DNA of 64,000 bases from Erigeron canadensis (Eukaryota; Streptophyta; Magnoliopsida; Asterales; Asteraceae). Below, in pieces: positions 12,528 to 24,900 of this stretch. The DNA is taken from NCBI RefSeq assembly GCF_010389155.1, contig NC_057761.1, positions 57,534,587 to 57,598,586 of the forward strand, read 5' to 3'. The first letter of the stretch is position 1. Each line of letters opens with the position of its first letter. A program made the translations under genes and the position numbers. The notes under the pieces were generated by a model, which was given only the letters and a program-made list of their open reading frames with translations, did not search any database and was not told the origin of the DNA.

Positions 12528-12677
12528 TAAAATACTCCGTATAAACTTAAAAGCATGTTTAAAGCGTTCAAAGAATGAAATATGAATTTTACCTGAGCTT
12601 TATTATTTTCACCTTTTGTCATGACATGTATTTTAATTTGTTTTTTGGACACGTTTTTAGACTTGTGTTTAAATAGA

Positions 12678-13308
12678 AAAAATAATTATAGTACAAACAT
12701 TTAAAAAAGTACAAAAAGTATAAGGTTTTTCCTCCTCCTTCTTCTTCCCCCTTCCTTCCATCTCCGACCACCACCACCACCACCACCATGATCATATCCG
12801 AACACTATCATGATCCCCCGGCGACGATGACTATCTCCGGCGAGACTTACACATGTGTAAGTTCAACTTTTTTAAGCATTTTAGGGTTTAAAATTTCTAG
12901 GTTTTTTCCTTCGCGAGACAACCACCACCAGCCACCATCATCTCCGACCAGCCCAACCACGACGCCGACGCCGGTAGCAAGGATTTCGCTCGTACCGTAG
13001 CAAACCATCACCATCTCTTGGATCTCCGCCCATCAAATCCATACGATTCCCATATGCGTCACTTGACGGTCAGCTTAGAACGGATGAGGGCCTCTGGCCC
13101 GTACCGTATCCACCCGAAAACGAACCTGATTCTCGCCGGAAAGTTTACTTACACATGTGTAAGTTAACTTACACGTGTGTAAGTCTTGAGGAGATGGTCG
13201 CCGTCACCGGAGGATCATGGTGGTGGTCGGAGATGGAAGGAAGAAGGAAGAAGGAGAAAAAACCTTGTATTTTTTTTACCTTTTTAAATGTTTGTATTAT
13301 AAATAACT
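12678..13308. mobile_element. Long-TIR foldback element (~630 bp)
   Basis: The left arm (about 12681-12865) and right arm (about 13145-13306) are inverted repeats. AGTACAAACATTTAAAAAAG on the left pairs with ATACAAACATTTAAAAAGG (reversed right). The arms continue through AAGGTTTTTC..CTCC, CCTTCCATCTCCGACCACC and CCATGATC. Near-palindromes ACTTACACATGTGTAAGT occur at 12845-12862 and 13147-13164, with a variant at 13167-13184. The superfamily is not determined and no clear TSD was found. Confidence 0.6.
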
Positions 13309-13343
13309 CACCCCTATGTTTATATATATATATAACACATATG

Positions 13344-13797
13344 GTAGGTTAACGTGAGAACTACAAATATGAAGAGAACCGTGAGAACCACTAGTTTCCC
13401 TTCTTCCTTCTATTTTTTTGTATAGTTTTTTATTTTTTTAATTTTAATTTTTTATTTTTTGAAACTTTTTTTTGGTTTTTTTATTTTCTTTTAACAAAAA
13501 CCCATTACAAAAAAAAAAAAAATTTTTTTAAATATTTTTTTTAAAAAAAAAACATGAGGTACGTGTTACGAAAACGTATGGATAGGGTACGGGCGTTGCC
13601 CTACATCCGTTCTAAAGGGGTTGTCACTGGACGCATATAAGAATAATATGGATTTGATGGGCGACGATCCAAGAGATGATGACGGTTACGGTACGGGCGT
13701 AACCCTTAATTCTAAGGGCAAGACAAAGCCCTTAGAGATGATCTTTCAATGGTTCTCACGGTTCTCACCATATATGTAGTTCTCACCTGATCCCTTC
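13344..13797. mobile_element. TIR DNA element of the GAGAAC family (~450 bp)
   Basis: The left end has GTGAGAACTACAAATATG and GAGAACCGTGAGAACC. The right end, reversed, has GGTGAGAACTACATATATGG and GAGAACCGTGAGAACC. A larger relative lies at 29127-31130. A segment at 13586-13699 is an inverted copy of 12987-13105 in the neighbouring element. T-rich/A-rich tracts occupy 13395-13550. No coding sequence. Confidence 0.6.
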
Positions 13798-13800
13798 ACT

Positions 13801-16004
13801 ATATATATGTATCTTTTATACGCTAAAATTACAGATCGAACTTTATGAAGTATTAACACATAATGATTTGATGATTAATTATTTTTTTGTTGGATTTTTG
13901 TCTTCTTATTTAACTTTAGGTGGAGAGTTGGGCCCAATGATAGGATGTGAATGTGAGCCAACCCAACCACACACACTGACACACTCACTGTGTGTGTGTG
14001 TTTTTTCTTTCTGTTTCACTTTCAACCTTTGCTTGTATGTCACACTTGAAAGTTGAAACTCCTTTTTTAAGTACCACATTTTTGTAGTACATACATGCAA
14101 TTGTATACACTTCTTCGGTTCTGGTTTTATCAATACATTTTCATTATTTGTTACTAATAACTTTTTGGCTCTGCCATTACTCATTATTAACTTTTTTGAC
14201 ATTAGTATGAATCATGTCCGGGTTTTAACATTTTATTATGGGTAGTGATATATTTACAATATTTTTAATTTATCTACAACAATCATTGTTTTAGACAGTT
14301 ATACATAATGCATTAATACACATATATTTGTTGTAAATGATTATAGACTTTTGTAAATTTATCATCACCGTTTTGTTAGTAGCATCATATGTGTACGTGG
14401 TACGTTCGGGGCCTAGGGTGTTCGGAGGGTGCACGTAATTAACGTTCGGTCAAAGGAAATGATGTGTTGTCAGTTGTCACATTCTTTTTCGGTTGGGAAG
14501 ATCCAATAACATACCATAACTACTCTTGATCATATATACTTAGGGATGGCATCAGGCCGGGTATGGGCCGGGTTTAGGTAATCCTGGACCTGGATCTGGT
14601 TAAAAATCACCGTCCCATACCTGGACCCGGACCGGCCGGGTTTCCGTTTATTCACTAACCGCCGGGTAATGGGTTTTTCCGCGGGTAATCAGGTATCCAT
14701 TATTAATATTATCTTTTGAAATGTTAGTCATAAAATTTGTAGTATTGAGATGATTTGTAGTTAAAAAAAATTGAGAACACTACTGATTAGTATTAACGTT
14801 CATTTATTAATAAGTGAACTTTACTTTTGACTAATTTCTTGTTCCAACATTTTCACATTACTAGATTTTGACATATTATCATAAAGCACAAAATAAAATG
14901 CTAACTGAATTAACTAGTTGCATGTCCTTTCGATATAAACTAGTTATTATATAAACATATTATTATTATTATATTATGTGGTATATACGAGTCGGGTATA
15001 TGGGTTCAGGGCGGGTTTCGGGTATACGGGGCGGGTTCGTGAGTTTTCATTTAAACTCGTACCCGACCCCGCAAAAATAATTAAAACCATCCTCATACCC
15101 GGCTCTAGACCCATATACCCGGCCCAAAAGTATCGGGTTTTGGTTTTCCCCATCGGTATACTGTATATAGTTGTGCATTGTTATAGCTTTAATTTGAATA
15201 TTATGAATTAACATGAAAGTATCTTTTAGCATAAAATGAGATTACACAACTTTACTTTGAAAAAGGTTGTAACAATTAAATGTGACCAAACAATTCATTA
15301 GTTACATCATATTCTATATTAATTATAGAACTACATGGTTATAATTCATATGGAATAATTTCCCAAATCATGAAAAAGAATGAATATATCATGCAGGACA
15401 AATGTAATGGTTGAAAATGGCAAAATAAGAACATGAACATGCAGAAAGAAGCTGGAAACAAACCATTTCCATATGATTATATGAACAATCTCTCAAGGCT
15501 CAATCAAATGATCTTGTTTGGCTTTCATGGGTTATCTGCATTTACTTGGGAAATTTGAGATGTCATATCAACAATCCCAAAATGGAACCACAAGCACGTG
15601 TGTGGTTGTACCCTATGTTATAACATTTGTAATTTGGTCACATCAAAAATGAATTTATGACTAGTAGTACTTAGGGACGGAGACTGTTCAATGTGGATCA
15701 GGGTGGTGTCTTGTTCCATCCAAATTTACCCCATCTTTATTTTGGATATGTACCTACAAAAATGTGGTAATAATAATAAAACTTTTGTTATGCTTTGAGC
15801 CACTGCAATTACTTTCCAAATCACCATATGTAATTACGAGTATTTTTTATATTGATCAGTTATGGTGGCTGAAAACATTTTATAATTGTTTGTTATTAAA
15901 TCCGGATGGACCTACTAGGGTTGCATGTGAATTATGTGATTTTTTAATTTATTTTTGCGTAGTGTAAATTTCTTTACAAAATGACCTATTTACATTAAAC
16001 TCTA
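13801..16004. other. Intergenic; degraded CGGGT-rich element at about 14545-15150
   Basis: The left boundary TAGGGATGGCATCAGGCCGG (from 14543) is typical of hAT-like CGGGT-rich MITEs. Repeats of CGGGTATACGG/GGGCGGGTT and complements fill 14560-14690 and 14985-15140. The matching right terminus is not present, so the element looks truncated or decayed. Microsatellite-like CACACTGACACACTCACTG followed by (TG)n lies at about 13968-13999. No gene. Confidence 0.45.
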
Positions 16005-16494
16005 CTAGAAGGATACTCGCACGTTGCAGCGGCACCTCTGGAAAAAAAAGGCGGTTAAATGTGGAGTATCATGAACAAAAAACAATTGGCTGTATTGAAT
16101 AGAAATACACGTGATGCGGCTAATAAGTTTAATCAAATATATAAATTAAACTGAAATCTTGTCTTATACATCAACTAAGCCTTATCAATCCAGCGGTATA
16201 AAGATTAAAATGAAACTGAAAAAAAAAAAAATACTTTCAATCTAAATGACTATACATAGTGAACAACATGCAAACATCAACATACCACAATATCCATTAC
16301 ATAAACGCACAAACATCTCTATTTCAAAAAATCAATGATAGATACGTAGATGCATAAGGTTTTTTTAAGGGTATTTTAGGAAGTTCAAAAATAAAGTGTT
16401 TGAAGAAATGTAAATTATAAGGGTAAAATAAGGAAATTAAAGTTAGAGTGTTTAATTTGGGGAGGGGGTAGTTTGTTTATATAGGGAGTATAGA
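16005..16494 (-). mobile_element. Non-autonomous Helitron (490 bp)
   Basis: The minus-strand 5' end TCTATACTCCCTATATAAAC follows A (16495). The 3' end is the GC-rich hairpin region, then CTAG before T (16004). It shares its 5' 40 bp with the element at 7147-7591, including GGAGGGGGTAGTTTGTTTAT on the plus strand. No ORF. Confidence 0.72.
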
Positions 16495-17103
16495 TAAACA
16501 TGTAATCCAAAATATACTCAGGGCCGGGGGCCGGGGTGCTTGGAAAGGTGCAAAAAACCCGGGTTTGCCCAAACCGGTTTTGGTCTAACAGGACCAAAGC
16601 CGGGTCTGACCATACCAAAATTGGTTTTCCAACTAGTTTTTGTTCAAATGTGGACCAGTATTTTAACGCTTTTTTTTTTGCCCAAAACCAAACCTGGTCC
16701 AACCTCTACTCGGGCCAAATACCTAAACCGGTTTCAAGTCTTCGGGTTTTCCAAAACCCAGTTTTGGTGAAATCTCGGTTTGACCGAGTAGAAAAACCGT
16801 TTTTTTAACTTGGTTTTCCAAAGCTTTTTTTTTTTTTTTTTGTTTTCTCAACGTGTTTTTTTTAAAAAATATTCTATTCCAGCATATCCTAGAAAGAAAC
16901 CCAAAATCCAAATAGGATTTGCTAAGGAACGTAGGCCCTAGCCCAACCCAAAAACCCAGGGTTAGATCCAAAGGCTTCAAAGGTAATAGATTGATTAACT
17001 AGACTGTTGAACTAGTAAGACTGTAAGACGATAACTTGGCCTTTTCCAGATCAAGAAGTGACCAAAAATTGGCCTCTTAATTCCGACAAAGATTACATAC
17101 TAA
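16495..17103. repeat. Degenerate CCGG/AACCGG-rich repeat, no gene
   Basis: The sequence from 16515 (CAGGGCCGGGGGCCGGGG) to about 16980 is rich in CCGGTTT, CCCAAACC and GGTTTTCC units, with a T-tract at 16827-16841. It resembles the CGGGTT-rich hAT MITEs seen elsewhere in the window, but matching inverted ends were not found. Overlapping open frames on both strands are by-products of the repeats. Confidence 0.4.
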
Positions 17104-17437
17104 CGAGCATGGTACCCGCACAATGCGACGACGGTGGTGGGGAAAGCGGTCTATTGGTGTCGGTGATGGTTTGGTGGTGGTGGCGGTGTCAAGTTGGTGT
17201 ATGTTGATGTAATTGTGATAGTAAAAAATTTTAAAAGAAAAAGGCTTAAAGTGTTAATTATTAAAATAAATATTTAGAGTGTAAATTAATCCATTAAAGG
17301 CAAATTTGGTATGAGTATTTTTTAAAACTCTCTCCATAGCGGGTATTTATTAAGGGTAATTTGGTAATTCCGTATGTAACTATTGTGTAACTATTTCTAA
17401 AAATGGGGGTGTGATAATTTTTAAAAAAGAGTATAGA
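17104..17437 (-). mobile_element. Non-autonomous Helitron (334 bp)
   Basis: The minus-strand 5' end is TCTATACTC after A (17438). The 3' end is the hairpin region (GGTACCCGCACAATGCG on plus) and CTCG before T (17103). It lies 218 bp beyond the stop codon of the DRB2-like gene and might overlap its 3' UTR. Confidence 0.65.
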
Positions 17438-17654
17438 TAATTATATTGAAAGCATAGTAAGGAAAACTACTGTTACATTACCAAAATTTGATACAACTGA
17501 TACTATCTGAACTATTAAAACAGCTGTTTTTACCTTACTTAGCTCATACCAAATATTGAATACATGCAATATAACAACATTGGAGAAATGACGCTACCTC
17601 ACATCACAAAATGAGGAGGTTTAACATCATCATCATATGGGCTTCTAGTTATCT

Positions 17655-20600
17655 TCATAATTTGAGATTTTGTAAACATTTGACCGCTTCTGATTCATTT
17701 ATGTTAGAAGGGTCTTCTTTCTTAACTGGAAGAGCGGAAAAAACAGGAACTGCTTGCCTTATACGGATAGGTGGGGCAATCTTTACAGGTCTATTTTGCC
17801 GTACCTGATGACAAGGTGGTGGTGGCATCACCTGATGACTAGGCGGTGGTGGCATCACCTGATGACTAGGCGATGGTGGCATCTGCGGCTGCATCTCCTG
17901 ATGACTAGGTGAAGCTGCCATTGGTGGTTGCATCACCTGATGATTAGGTGATGGCTGCAGTGTTGGTTGTATCACTTTAGGACTAGGTGATGGCGGCATT
18001 GGTGGTGCTGAAAAGACTGGAACTGCTGTTCTCATGGTGACTGGCGGTGCGAGTCCATTGTGGTGTGGTGCCCTGTAATGGCGCAAAGGAACGTAAGGCG
18101 AGAAATGTGGGCGGACGGGTCGGTTTTGATGCGGTGATGATGGTGGATCCTGCGGTGCAGGAGATACAGATCTGGTCTGATAGAACAATGGAAGTATTTT
18201 AGATGTGGTTAATGGAGGTCGTTGAGGGCTTGGTGCTCGTGGTGCCGGAGAGGTAAACTTCTTCTGAAACGGTACCGGGAGGTTATTGTAGCTAGATGTT
18301 CCAATATTTTGTTTCGATTTGTAATTCAAAAGTGCCCTTGCAATTCTAATTTGTTCTTGTTCATCATTGTTCTCGGGTTCACTTGATGAACTTGCCTCTT
18401 GCTTTGCCACTGCCCAAGAAACCCAAAGTTATTACATCAGTTTGTTTGGTCTATAGAAAGTAGAATAATAATTGGGTTTGGATGGGACTCACGGTGTTTG
18501 AGAGATGACCAAGCTGACATGGCAGCGTTTTTTTCTGCTTGTTTCTTGTTTTTGGCAGGTTCACCCGTGAATGTGATTCCAGCCAGTTCCACTATACCTG
18601 TAAAGACCGGTAGGTGCCCGAGACCAGACCTGTACGTTGTATACCGTGGTAGTTGTGCACCAACACGTTGTGAAATTTCTTGTAAAAGATTCTTGTAAAC
18701 CCCAGTTTCATCCTACAAATCAGCATAGGGTTAATTTACCATTATTTACATCTCACATCTACTGTATCAGAAAAAAGCAACAAAATCGTACTGAGCAAGA
18801 ATGCAAGATTACTTTCACCAGTGGCGGAGCTAGAAATCTAAGATATGGGTGGCCAAAATTAATAAAGATAAACAGTGATATACCGGTCAAATTTCGTATA
18901 TATATCGAAGAACCATATCAACTGTTTTGTACTTTTGTTACTTAAGTTATTTTTAGTTAACGTTAAAGCTTTTTATTAATTGATTATTCTAAGAAAAGTT
19001 ATCTGATTCTTAAGGTTAATCAAAACAAATATAAAGCTCAAAATAATATTAGAAGTAAATTATATAAAACCCAATATGTACTTCTGAAATCATTGACTAT
19101 ATAGTACTCCGTAAACAACTATCTATTATAATTAAAGTTTTGGTGACATATATAAATTTATTATATTTGGAAGGGGCTAAACTGAAAAATAGACAATATA
19201 TATGGATTAAACTGTATATGGGAATACAGTTAAGGGACCTATATTGAAAAGTAAATAGTTTCACACTTTCACTCGTCTTCTTCACATAGAAACCATATTT
19301 TACCTGCAACTTTATTTGGAAAAACTTAAGAAAGCTTCGCCTATGCTAATAAATACGGGGGAGATGGGGGTTGGCCATGGCCAACCTTACCCCCCACATA
19401 CCTCCGCCCCTGACTTTCACCGACTCACCACACCTATATTTGGCAATTTCGACACATTTTCGAATGCGTCAAAGTTTGGGTTGTGTCTGATCTTAAATAA
19501 GTCAAATAAGAAAACTTAGCTAAATGGGATGTTGAGCTTTAGTCCAATCCTATTATTACCGCATGCACCCTCCTCAATTAATTTAACGATCCAGATAATG
19601 AATAGAGTAAATACTATTTTCCTAATTGCCGTTACCGTTACCGTTTCTATCCATCACCCAACCCATCCATGTTGGCACCTCTAACTATTCAGCATCTAAA
19701 AAAAAGAACTATATGACAAATCAAGAACACTATAGTGGAAATTCCTAAATTGTCCAAGTCATTTTACAGTTCTTAGAATCGCATTACCTGGATTAACCCA
19801 AATGTCTAAAATCATAACTACTCTGTATTATCCAGTAAAAAGACTTAATTATCATCAGGTAATAGTAGTAACACACTTTAAGTCAAACCAACAATTTAAA
19901 TTGAAGAGAATTTATAAATCAACATCAATGACAGCAATAAATACCATGACCCAGAATACAAAATGGGCAGCAAGGCACATGCCTGCTGCAACAAAGCATT
20001 TAAAAGCATATATAGTTAATTTGGGTAGACAAAGGCCATAACTCCTAATCCGGGCAATCAATAACTTTCCCATGTGCCATTTTTCTCCAAAAACAATATA
20101 CTTTATTTTCATCAATGTTATTTTTAAACTTTTGTGAGTTAGGAAGACCTCCCATTAAATGTAAAGTGGGTGTGCCACATCGTTTGAATATATGAAAACA
20201 AACCAAAGACAATTTCAAACTTCTAATATCTGTATCCAAAATGATCAATAATTCAAAGTGTTCATACCTTATCATGACTTTTCTAATTATAATCTTTTTT
20301 ATACCATCATCATCATCCTCAAAAAGAGTCAACCTTGCAACTCATCTTTCTCCAAATATAGCCATATTTCGAACTTTACCATCAGAAAAATGCCCAATTT
20401 AACAACTGATTATGCCATTAAGTTTGATAAACTTGTGTTTAATACTAGCATTTGTGATTGAGTTCATCTCCTAAAGGGATCTACATTCATAATCTCATAA
20501 AGAACAGAAAAACATACGTTTTGTGCTAGACTATCATTCTATGTATCCAAAAGGAACACTGCATACAAATTCAATTAATTTCTGATATTTACTATGATTT

Positions 20601-21648
20601 TCCTAACTTACTCAAAGATCGCTGATTTTTGCAAACTAAAATGTTTCTTGGCATTATCAAAGGGAGATGGTCAACTTGCAGTATAAAAACAAGTACATAT
20701 CTAAAAGTCAATTACTTCAACATTAGGCCTAAAACATTTCTTTTAAATATGTTAATTATTTAAGTACGGACGGTGATTATTATATGTCAAACATTAAGAG
20801 TAGCCGAAAAAACAAGTAAACCATCAAACCAAACAATATAACAAAGATGTTGACTCAACAAACACAAACACATTAAGATTGACTAGCTATAACAAACTTT
20901 GAATTATTCAATTCAGCCACTTACAATTGATTTGATTTATATAGATACTAAAACCTATCAATTTTTGTTATTAAATGCCAATCAATATGCATCAATCACT
21001 CCTACATTGGCCAAAATTATAGGCAACAAGTAGTACTAATTGGTATCCATCATCAAGCATTGTCCCATGCTTATTAAAAATAATAATCTACATTTAGTTA
21101 CCAAAATACCCTTCACCCAAAATGCTAATTACACAAAAATTGTTATGCATAATCGGTATATCCACCCTTTTTCCTGAAACCCTATTTTTAAAAACTTTGT
21201 TAAATATCTGGATCAAAAGGGAACAAGTATCATGATGCATTGCCAGCTTGTACAGTACAAATCCACTAAATAAGATTTTAAAAGGGTATTTCAGGAACAA
21301 TAAAACAACCACATATAAACCCAAAGGGGCGCATGTTAGCAGAATAAAATTCAAGAAAGGCGCAAGTTAGCATAGTATTATTTCCGGCGAGTTTGAAAGG
21401 AAGGGGGACTTACGAGGATTCTGGCGGCGAGAGAGTGAGAGGAGAGGGAAGAAAGGGCGACTTCGGCGGCGGCGTGTTCAGCCTGACGGAGAGTAGTAAA
21501 ATAGTTAGGGCTTTCAAAGGAATCGCCGTTAAAGTTAACGACGGCTTTGAAGCGCGGCGCGTGGTCGGGACCTTCCCGGATGCAAGTGTAAGATGGAAGA
21601 TTGAAACAGCTTCTTTGGGGCCAGCTCTTGCAGCTGATTCTTATACAT
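17655..21648 (-). CDS. DRB2: Double-stranded RNA-binding protein, DRB2/3/5-like (exon 1 frameshifted)
   Basis: Three coding exons on the minus strand: 21648-21414, 18712-18493 and 18409-17655. Introns have GT-AG borders (GTAAGT donor at 21413, GTGAGT donor at 18492). Exon 1 encodes dsRBD1, starting MYKNQLQEL and ending SHSLAARIL. Exon 2 encodes dsRBD2, starting DETGVYKNLLQEI and containing the basic KNKKQAEKNAAM helix motif. Exon 3 begins LAKQEASSSSEPENND and continues into a Pro/Ser-rich tail with tandem PSPSHQVMQ-like repeats, ending AVPVFSALPVKK...CLQNLKL. Exon order and boundary motifs match plant DRB2-class proteins, which bind dsRNA and influence small-RNA pathways alongside Dicer-like partners (family knowledge). 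The expected product is about 402 aa. Oddity: codon 10 onward is out of frame because of GGGG at 21617-21620, where GGG would restore the family sequence. This is either an assembly error or a real null allele. The in-frame GTG at 18410 is not a start: it straddles the splice acceptor. Confidence 0.9.
18819..19412. mobile_element. hAT-like non-autonomous element (594 bp) in DRB2-like intron 1
   Basis: Ends CAGTGGCGGAGCT and, inverted, CAGGGGCGGAGGT are flanked by a perfect 8-bp TSD ACTTTCAC (18811-18818 and 19413-19420). It begins 106 bp into the intron from the exon 2 acceptor side. No transposase is encoded. Confidence 0.88.
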
Positions 21649-21960
21649 AATTTATATATAAATATATATATTTATGATGATGATGATATATAAGTGTATG
21701 TATTGTGGGTGTGTGTATTTATGTGTGAGTTTTGATAGTATGTGTTGGTGGAAAGAAGTGATGGACAGCGGAAAATGGGAAACCCGGAAGGAGGGGGAAA
21801 ATGGGGGAATTTGGTGAGGCGGAAATTGCCTTAATGGGCACGATATAACGTCATTAAGGCCTCTCTGCTCTCTCTTCTTTTCTTTTCTCTTGCATGGATA
21901 TATGTTATTTTATTTTTTATTTTCTCATTATGTAGTATATTAAAGATTTTTAACTTGTAA
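21649..21960 (-). promoter_or_regulatory. Upstream region of the DRB2-like gene
   Basis: Immediately 5' of the start codon (minus strand) is an AT-rich leader with ATC repeats (TGATGATGATGATATA on plus at about 21675-21690). Farther out come TATATA stretches, then a pyrimidine-rich block (minus-strand purines; TCTCTCTTCTTTTCTTTT on plus at about 21873). A TATA box cannot be chosen with confidence. A Helitron 3' end abuts the region at 21961. Confidence 0.35.
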
Positions 21961-21990
21961 CTAGGGTTATACCCGGCCGTTGGACGGATA
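21961..21990 (-). mobile_element. Helitron 3' terminus
   Basis: On the minus strand an imperfect hairpin (CCGTCCAACGGCCGGG) and ATAACCCTAG are followed by T (21960 is A on plus). The element would extend rightward. Its 5' end was not found in 22000-22900. Confidence 0.5.
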
Positions 21991-24900
21991 CAACGATTAG
22001 ACACAGACTTAAATGCGAGTCATTAATTTTAACATGTCAATTGTTACCATTAAAAAAAAACGTATCCTTAAACAATACGTAAATCTTTAAATACAAGACT
22101 TTGATGGCGAAGTAAAAATATATAAAGTATCTTTAAAGATAAAAATTAGAAGCTTAAAACGTTCATGGTACAAACAAAAAAGACCAAAGCGAAATACCAT
22201 GAATTATCAAACATAAAACTTTAATGATAAATATAAAAAGTTTCAAAAGATTTAATAGTTAAAGTGTGAGACATTAAAATGTTATCACCCTAAAAATAAT
22301 AATACAAAACTCAAGAAAGCTATCTACACAACATGTTAAAAAAAAAAAAAAAAAAGCAGGCAGACAGACTGCTGAGCAAGCTATCTGCCTAGATGTTTCA
22401 CTGTTCACGCGAAAAGACTTTAAATAGGTTATAATGTCTACTACGAAAATGGTAAATGAGTCATATTTGTTGTAATTTTTTAAAATTTAAATGTTATATA
22501 TAAATTTTTTTAAATGACGATTGTCATGAAGATATTTACATGAAGAAAAGGTCTCAGGGCTTTTATGTACACTCATGGGTTGAGTATCTCTCAAGGCGTT
22601 AAAGTTTATACCGTGCAATTAATGATCAAAGATAAGTACTACACAATTTGACGATGAAAGCAGTCGGGATTAGTGAAAATTTTGATAAGAAAAATGGGGT
22701 GTCACACCGATCAACTCCTAAAATAACATCGTGACAGATGGTAAAAATCCTTTTACCCGGAATCAAAACTAGTCATGTATATGACTACATGAAAATGGAG
22801 GTAGGGATCCTTAGTATGTATAAATTGGGCAGTGTATATTTAAAAAAAAAAACTTGTATAACAGAGTAATTGAAAAAAAAAAAAAAAAAAACTATAAAAG
22901 TCTTCCTAATTTATTTATTTTTTAAGTATTTTAAGGAAAAATAATCCTTATAATACCTTTATTTAGGTATTTTGTGATAGGGAAATTGTCTAAACTATTA
23001 AAAGAAATTTTTTATTTTCCAAAATATGTAATGAGCATATAAAAGTCATTATAATTTATTGGGGACAAGATTAAGGTTTCAAGCTTGATATAGTTATTTG
23101 GGAATTTTTAGGAGTAAAATAAATTTGGTGTAAATTTAGTTGTTTCAAAAAGAACTTAAAAAATATGAGGTGATTAGAGGTGTTAAAAAGCCAATAATTT
23201 GGGTTAAAAAGATGCGAGTAATATTTGAGTGGGAAAATAATCATGAAATGAAGCACCACTACCAAAAAGAGGCACATCCTTTTTGTTTTCTTGGCATATT
23301 AGTGTGTTATTATTATGAGAAAGATAAGTTTGTGGGGGTCCAAATTGGCATAAGTTCATTGGATACCTCCAAACTCCCGATGCTTTTTCTCCTCCCCCAT
23401 TTTATAATTTTAACACCAGCTATTGTGTCCATATTACCAGCATACTTGCATTCCTTCTAACAAAATAAAATACCAAATCAACTTTATGAATTATGATTCT
23501 CCCTCTATTTGTATTGCACCCAATGAATAGAAAAGATAAAGCAATTTCCACCCAATGAAATGGTCAACATTTTATTTCTGTTTTAACATTTGTTTAATAT
23601 CATGTACGTCAAGTGACATTAAACTGTTGACTTAACAAAATTTGACCAAACCTATATCACAATTTATTCTTCAAGCCTATGAAAATAAGTTGCAAAAAGA
23701 AAACAAAATGACTTCAAATATGTATTTTTCCTAAAAACATTATAAACCGTTACGACTTTATACATGAATGAAATTACTAAAAGCTTACGACTTGGCAAAC
23801 CTTTGTTTTGACAAATATACTATCCGTACTAAGAAGATGACGTAAAAGAAGGATTATATTATATACAGTCCCCAATCCCCGTCATTAGTTTGTCTTTATT
23901 TCAAAATTTTATGTGTCAATATCTAAAGTTGTAAGCGTGTTGAATTTATTTAAATAAATTATCACATATTGGTCAAAACTCACCACCAATGTAGCTTGCT
24001 TGGTGGATACACTTTCATGTTCGTATATACAATAGTCAAGGAAGGATTCAGTAATAATCATGAGTATACCCCGGTAAGGCTGTGTACATCTAAGTGAAAG
24101 AATTGTCTATTTAGATAACCGTCTCGGTTGATCAAATATGTCAATTAAGGAGTGAAATATGTTCCAGAAAAATGATAAAAGCTTATGCAAGCAATGGAGT
24201 TAATAGCTTACTGTTTTCTTGTTGACTTTGACTGAATACCTAATATTTGATCAACCCCATGTATCTATCACTTTCTTGAAGACTTTTGAGCACCATCATT
24301 TGGGCTAAGGATCTTTATTCATACTACTTTCAAGTCCTATTATCTAGTCCTTATATTTTATATATAGAGACTGCCTGCCATCAACTAATTTGCTGTATGA
24401 CATACAGGCTGATGTATTTATATATTTCTTATGTTCATTTCTTTTAAGATGAACTTTTGTAAGCATAAATCCAGATGCGAAATAGGAAGATTACAAAAGT
24501 AATTTAATACGGAGTAAAAATCAATTTCATCAGAATGAATTGATAGTGAATTTCTAATTTTGAACGACAAAATGATACTAAACTAGCCCATGCCAAGGAT
24601 TGAATATTCATTTTTACCCCAAGAGACAAGAGTGTGGACCAATTGCACTAAACACGACAATCGATAAAAAAAAAATAAAATTGAATCTTAGCTGCAAGTA
24701 GATCAAAATCAGCGTATATTTAAATTCCTTAGCAACCCAAACAGTGGTAACTGACACAGAAACAGAAGAACTGTCATTTCAGCAGGGAAAAGAAAAACTA
24801 CTGAGATTGGGAAATAATTAAGACCAAAGACTGTGATCATAAATTTCTGTAAAACAACAATAAGGAAAAGAGTCAGTAGATGTGAGTTAGCATATATGAC

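Noticed and set aside
16415..16980. Several overlapping ORFs on both strands
   Set aside because: They reflect CCGGTTT/AACCGG repeats read in several frames; the Trp/Lys-rich translations are typical artefacts.
18410..18412. GTG taken as a start codon for a separate 251-aa protein
   Set aside because: It straddles a CAG acceptor; the frame joins exon 2 of the DRB2-like gene perfectly.
21393..21650. 85-codon plus-strand ORF
   Set aside because: It is the antisense shadow of DRB2-like exon 1.
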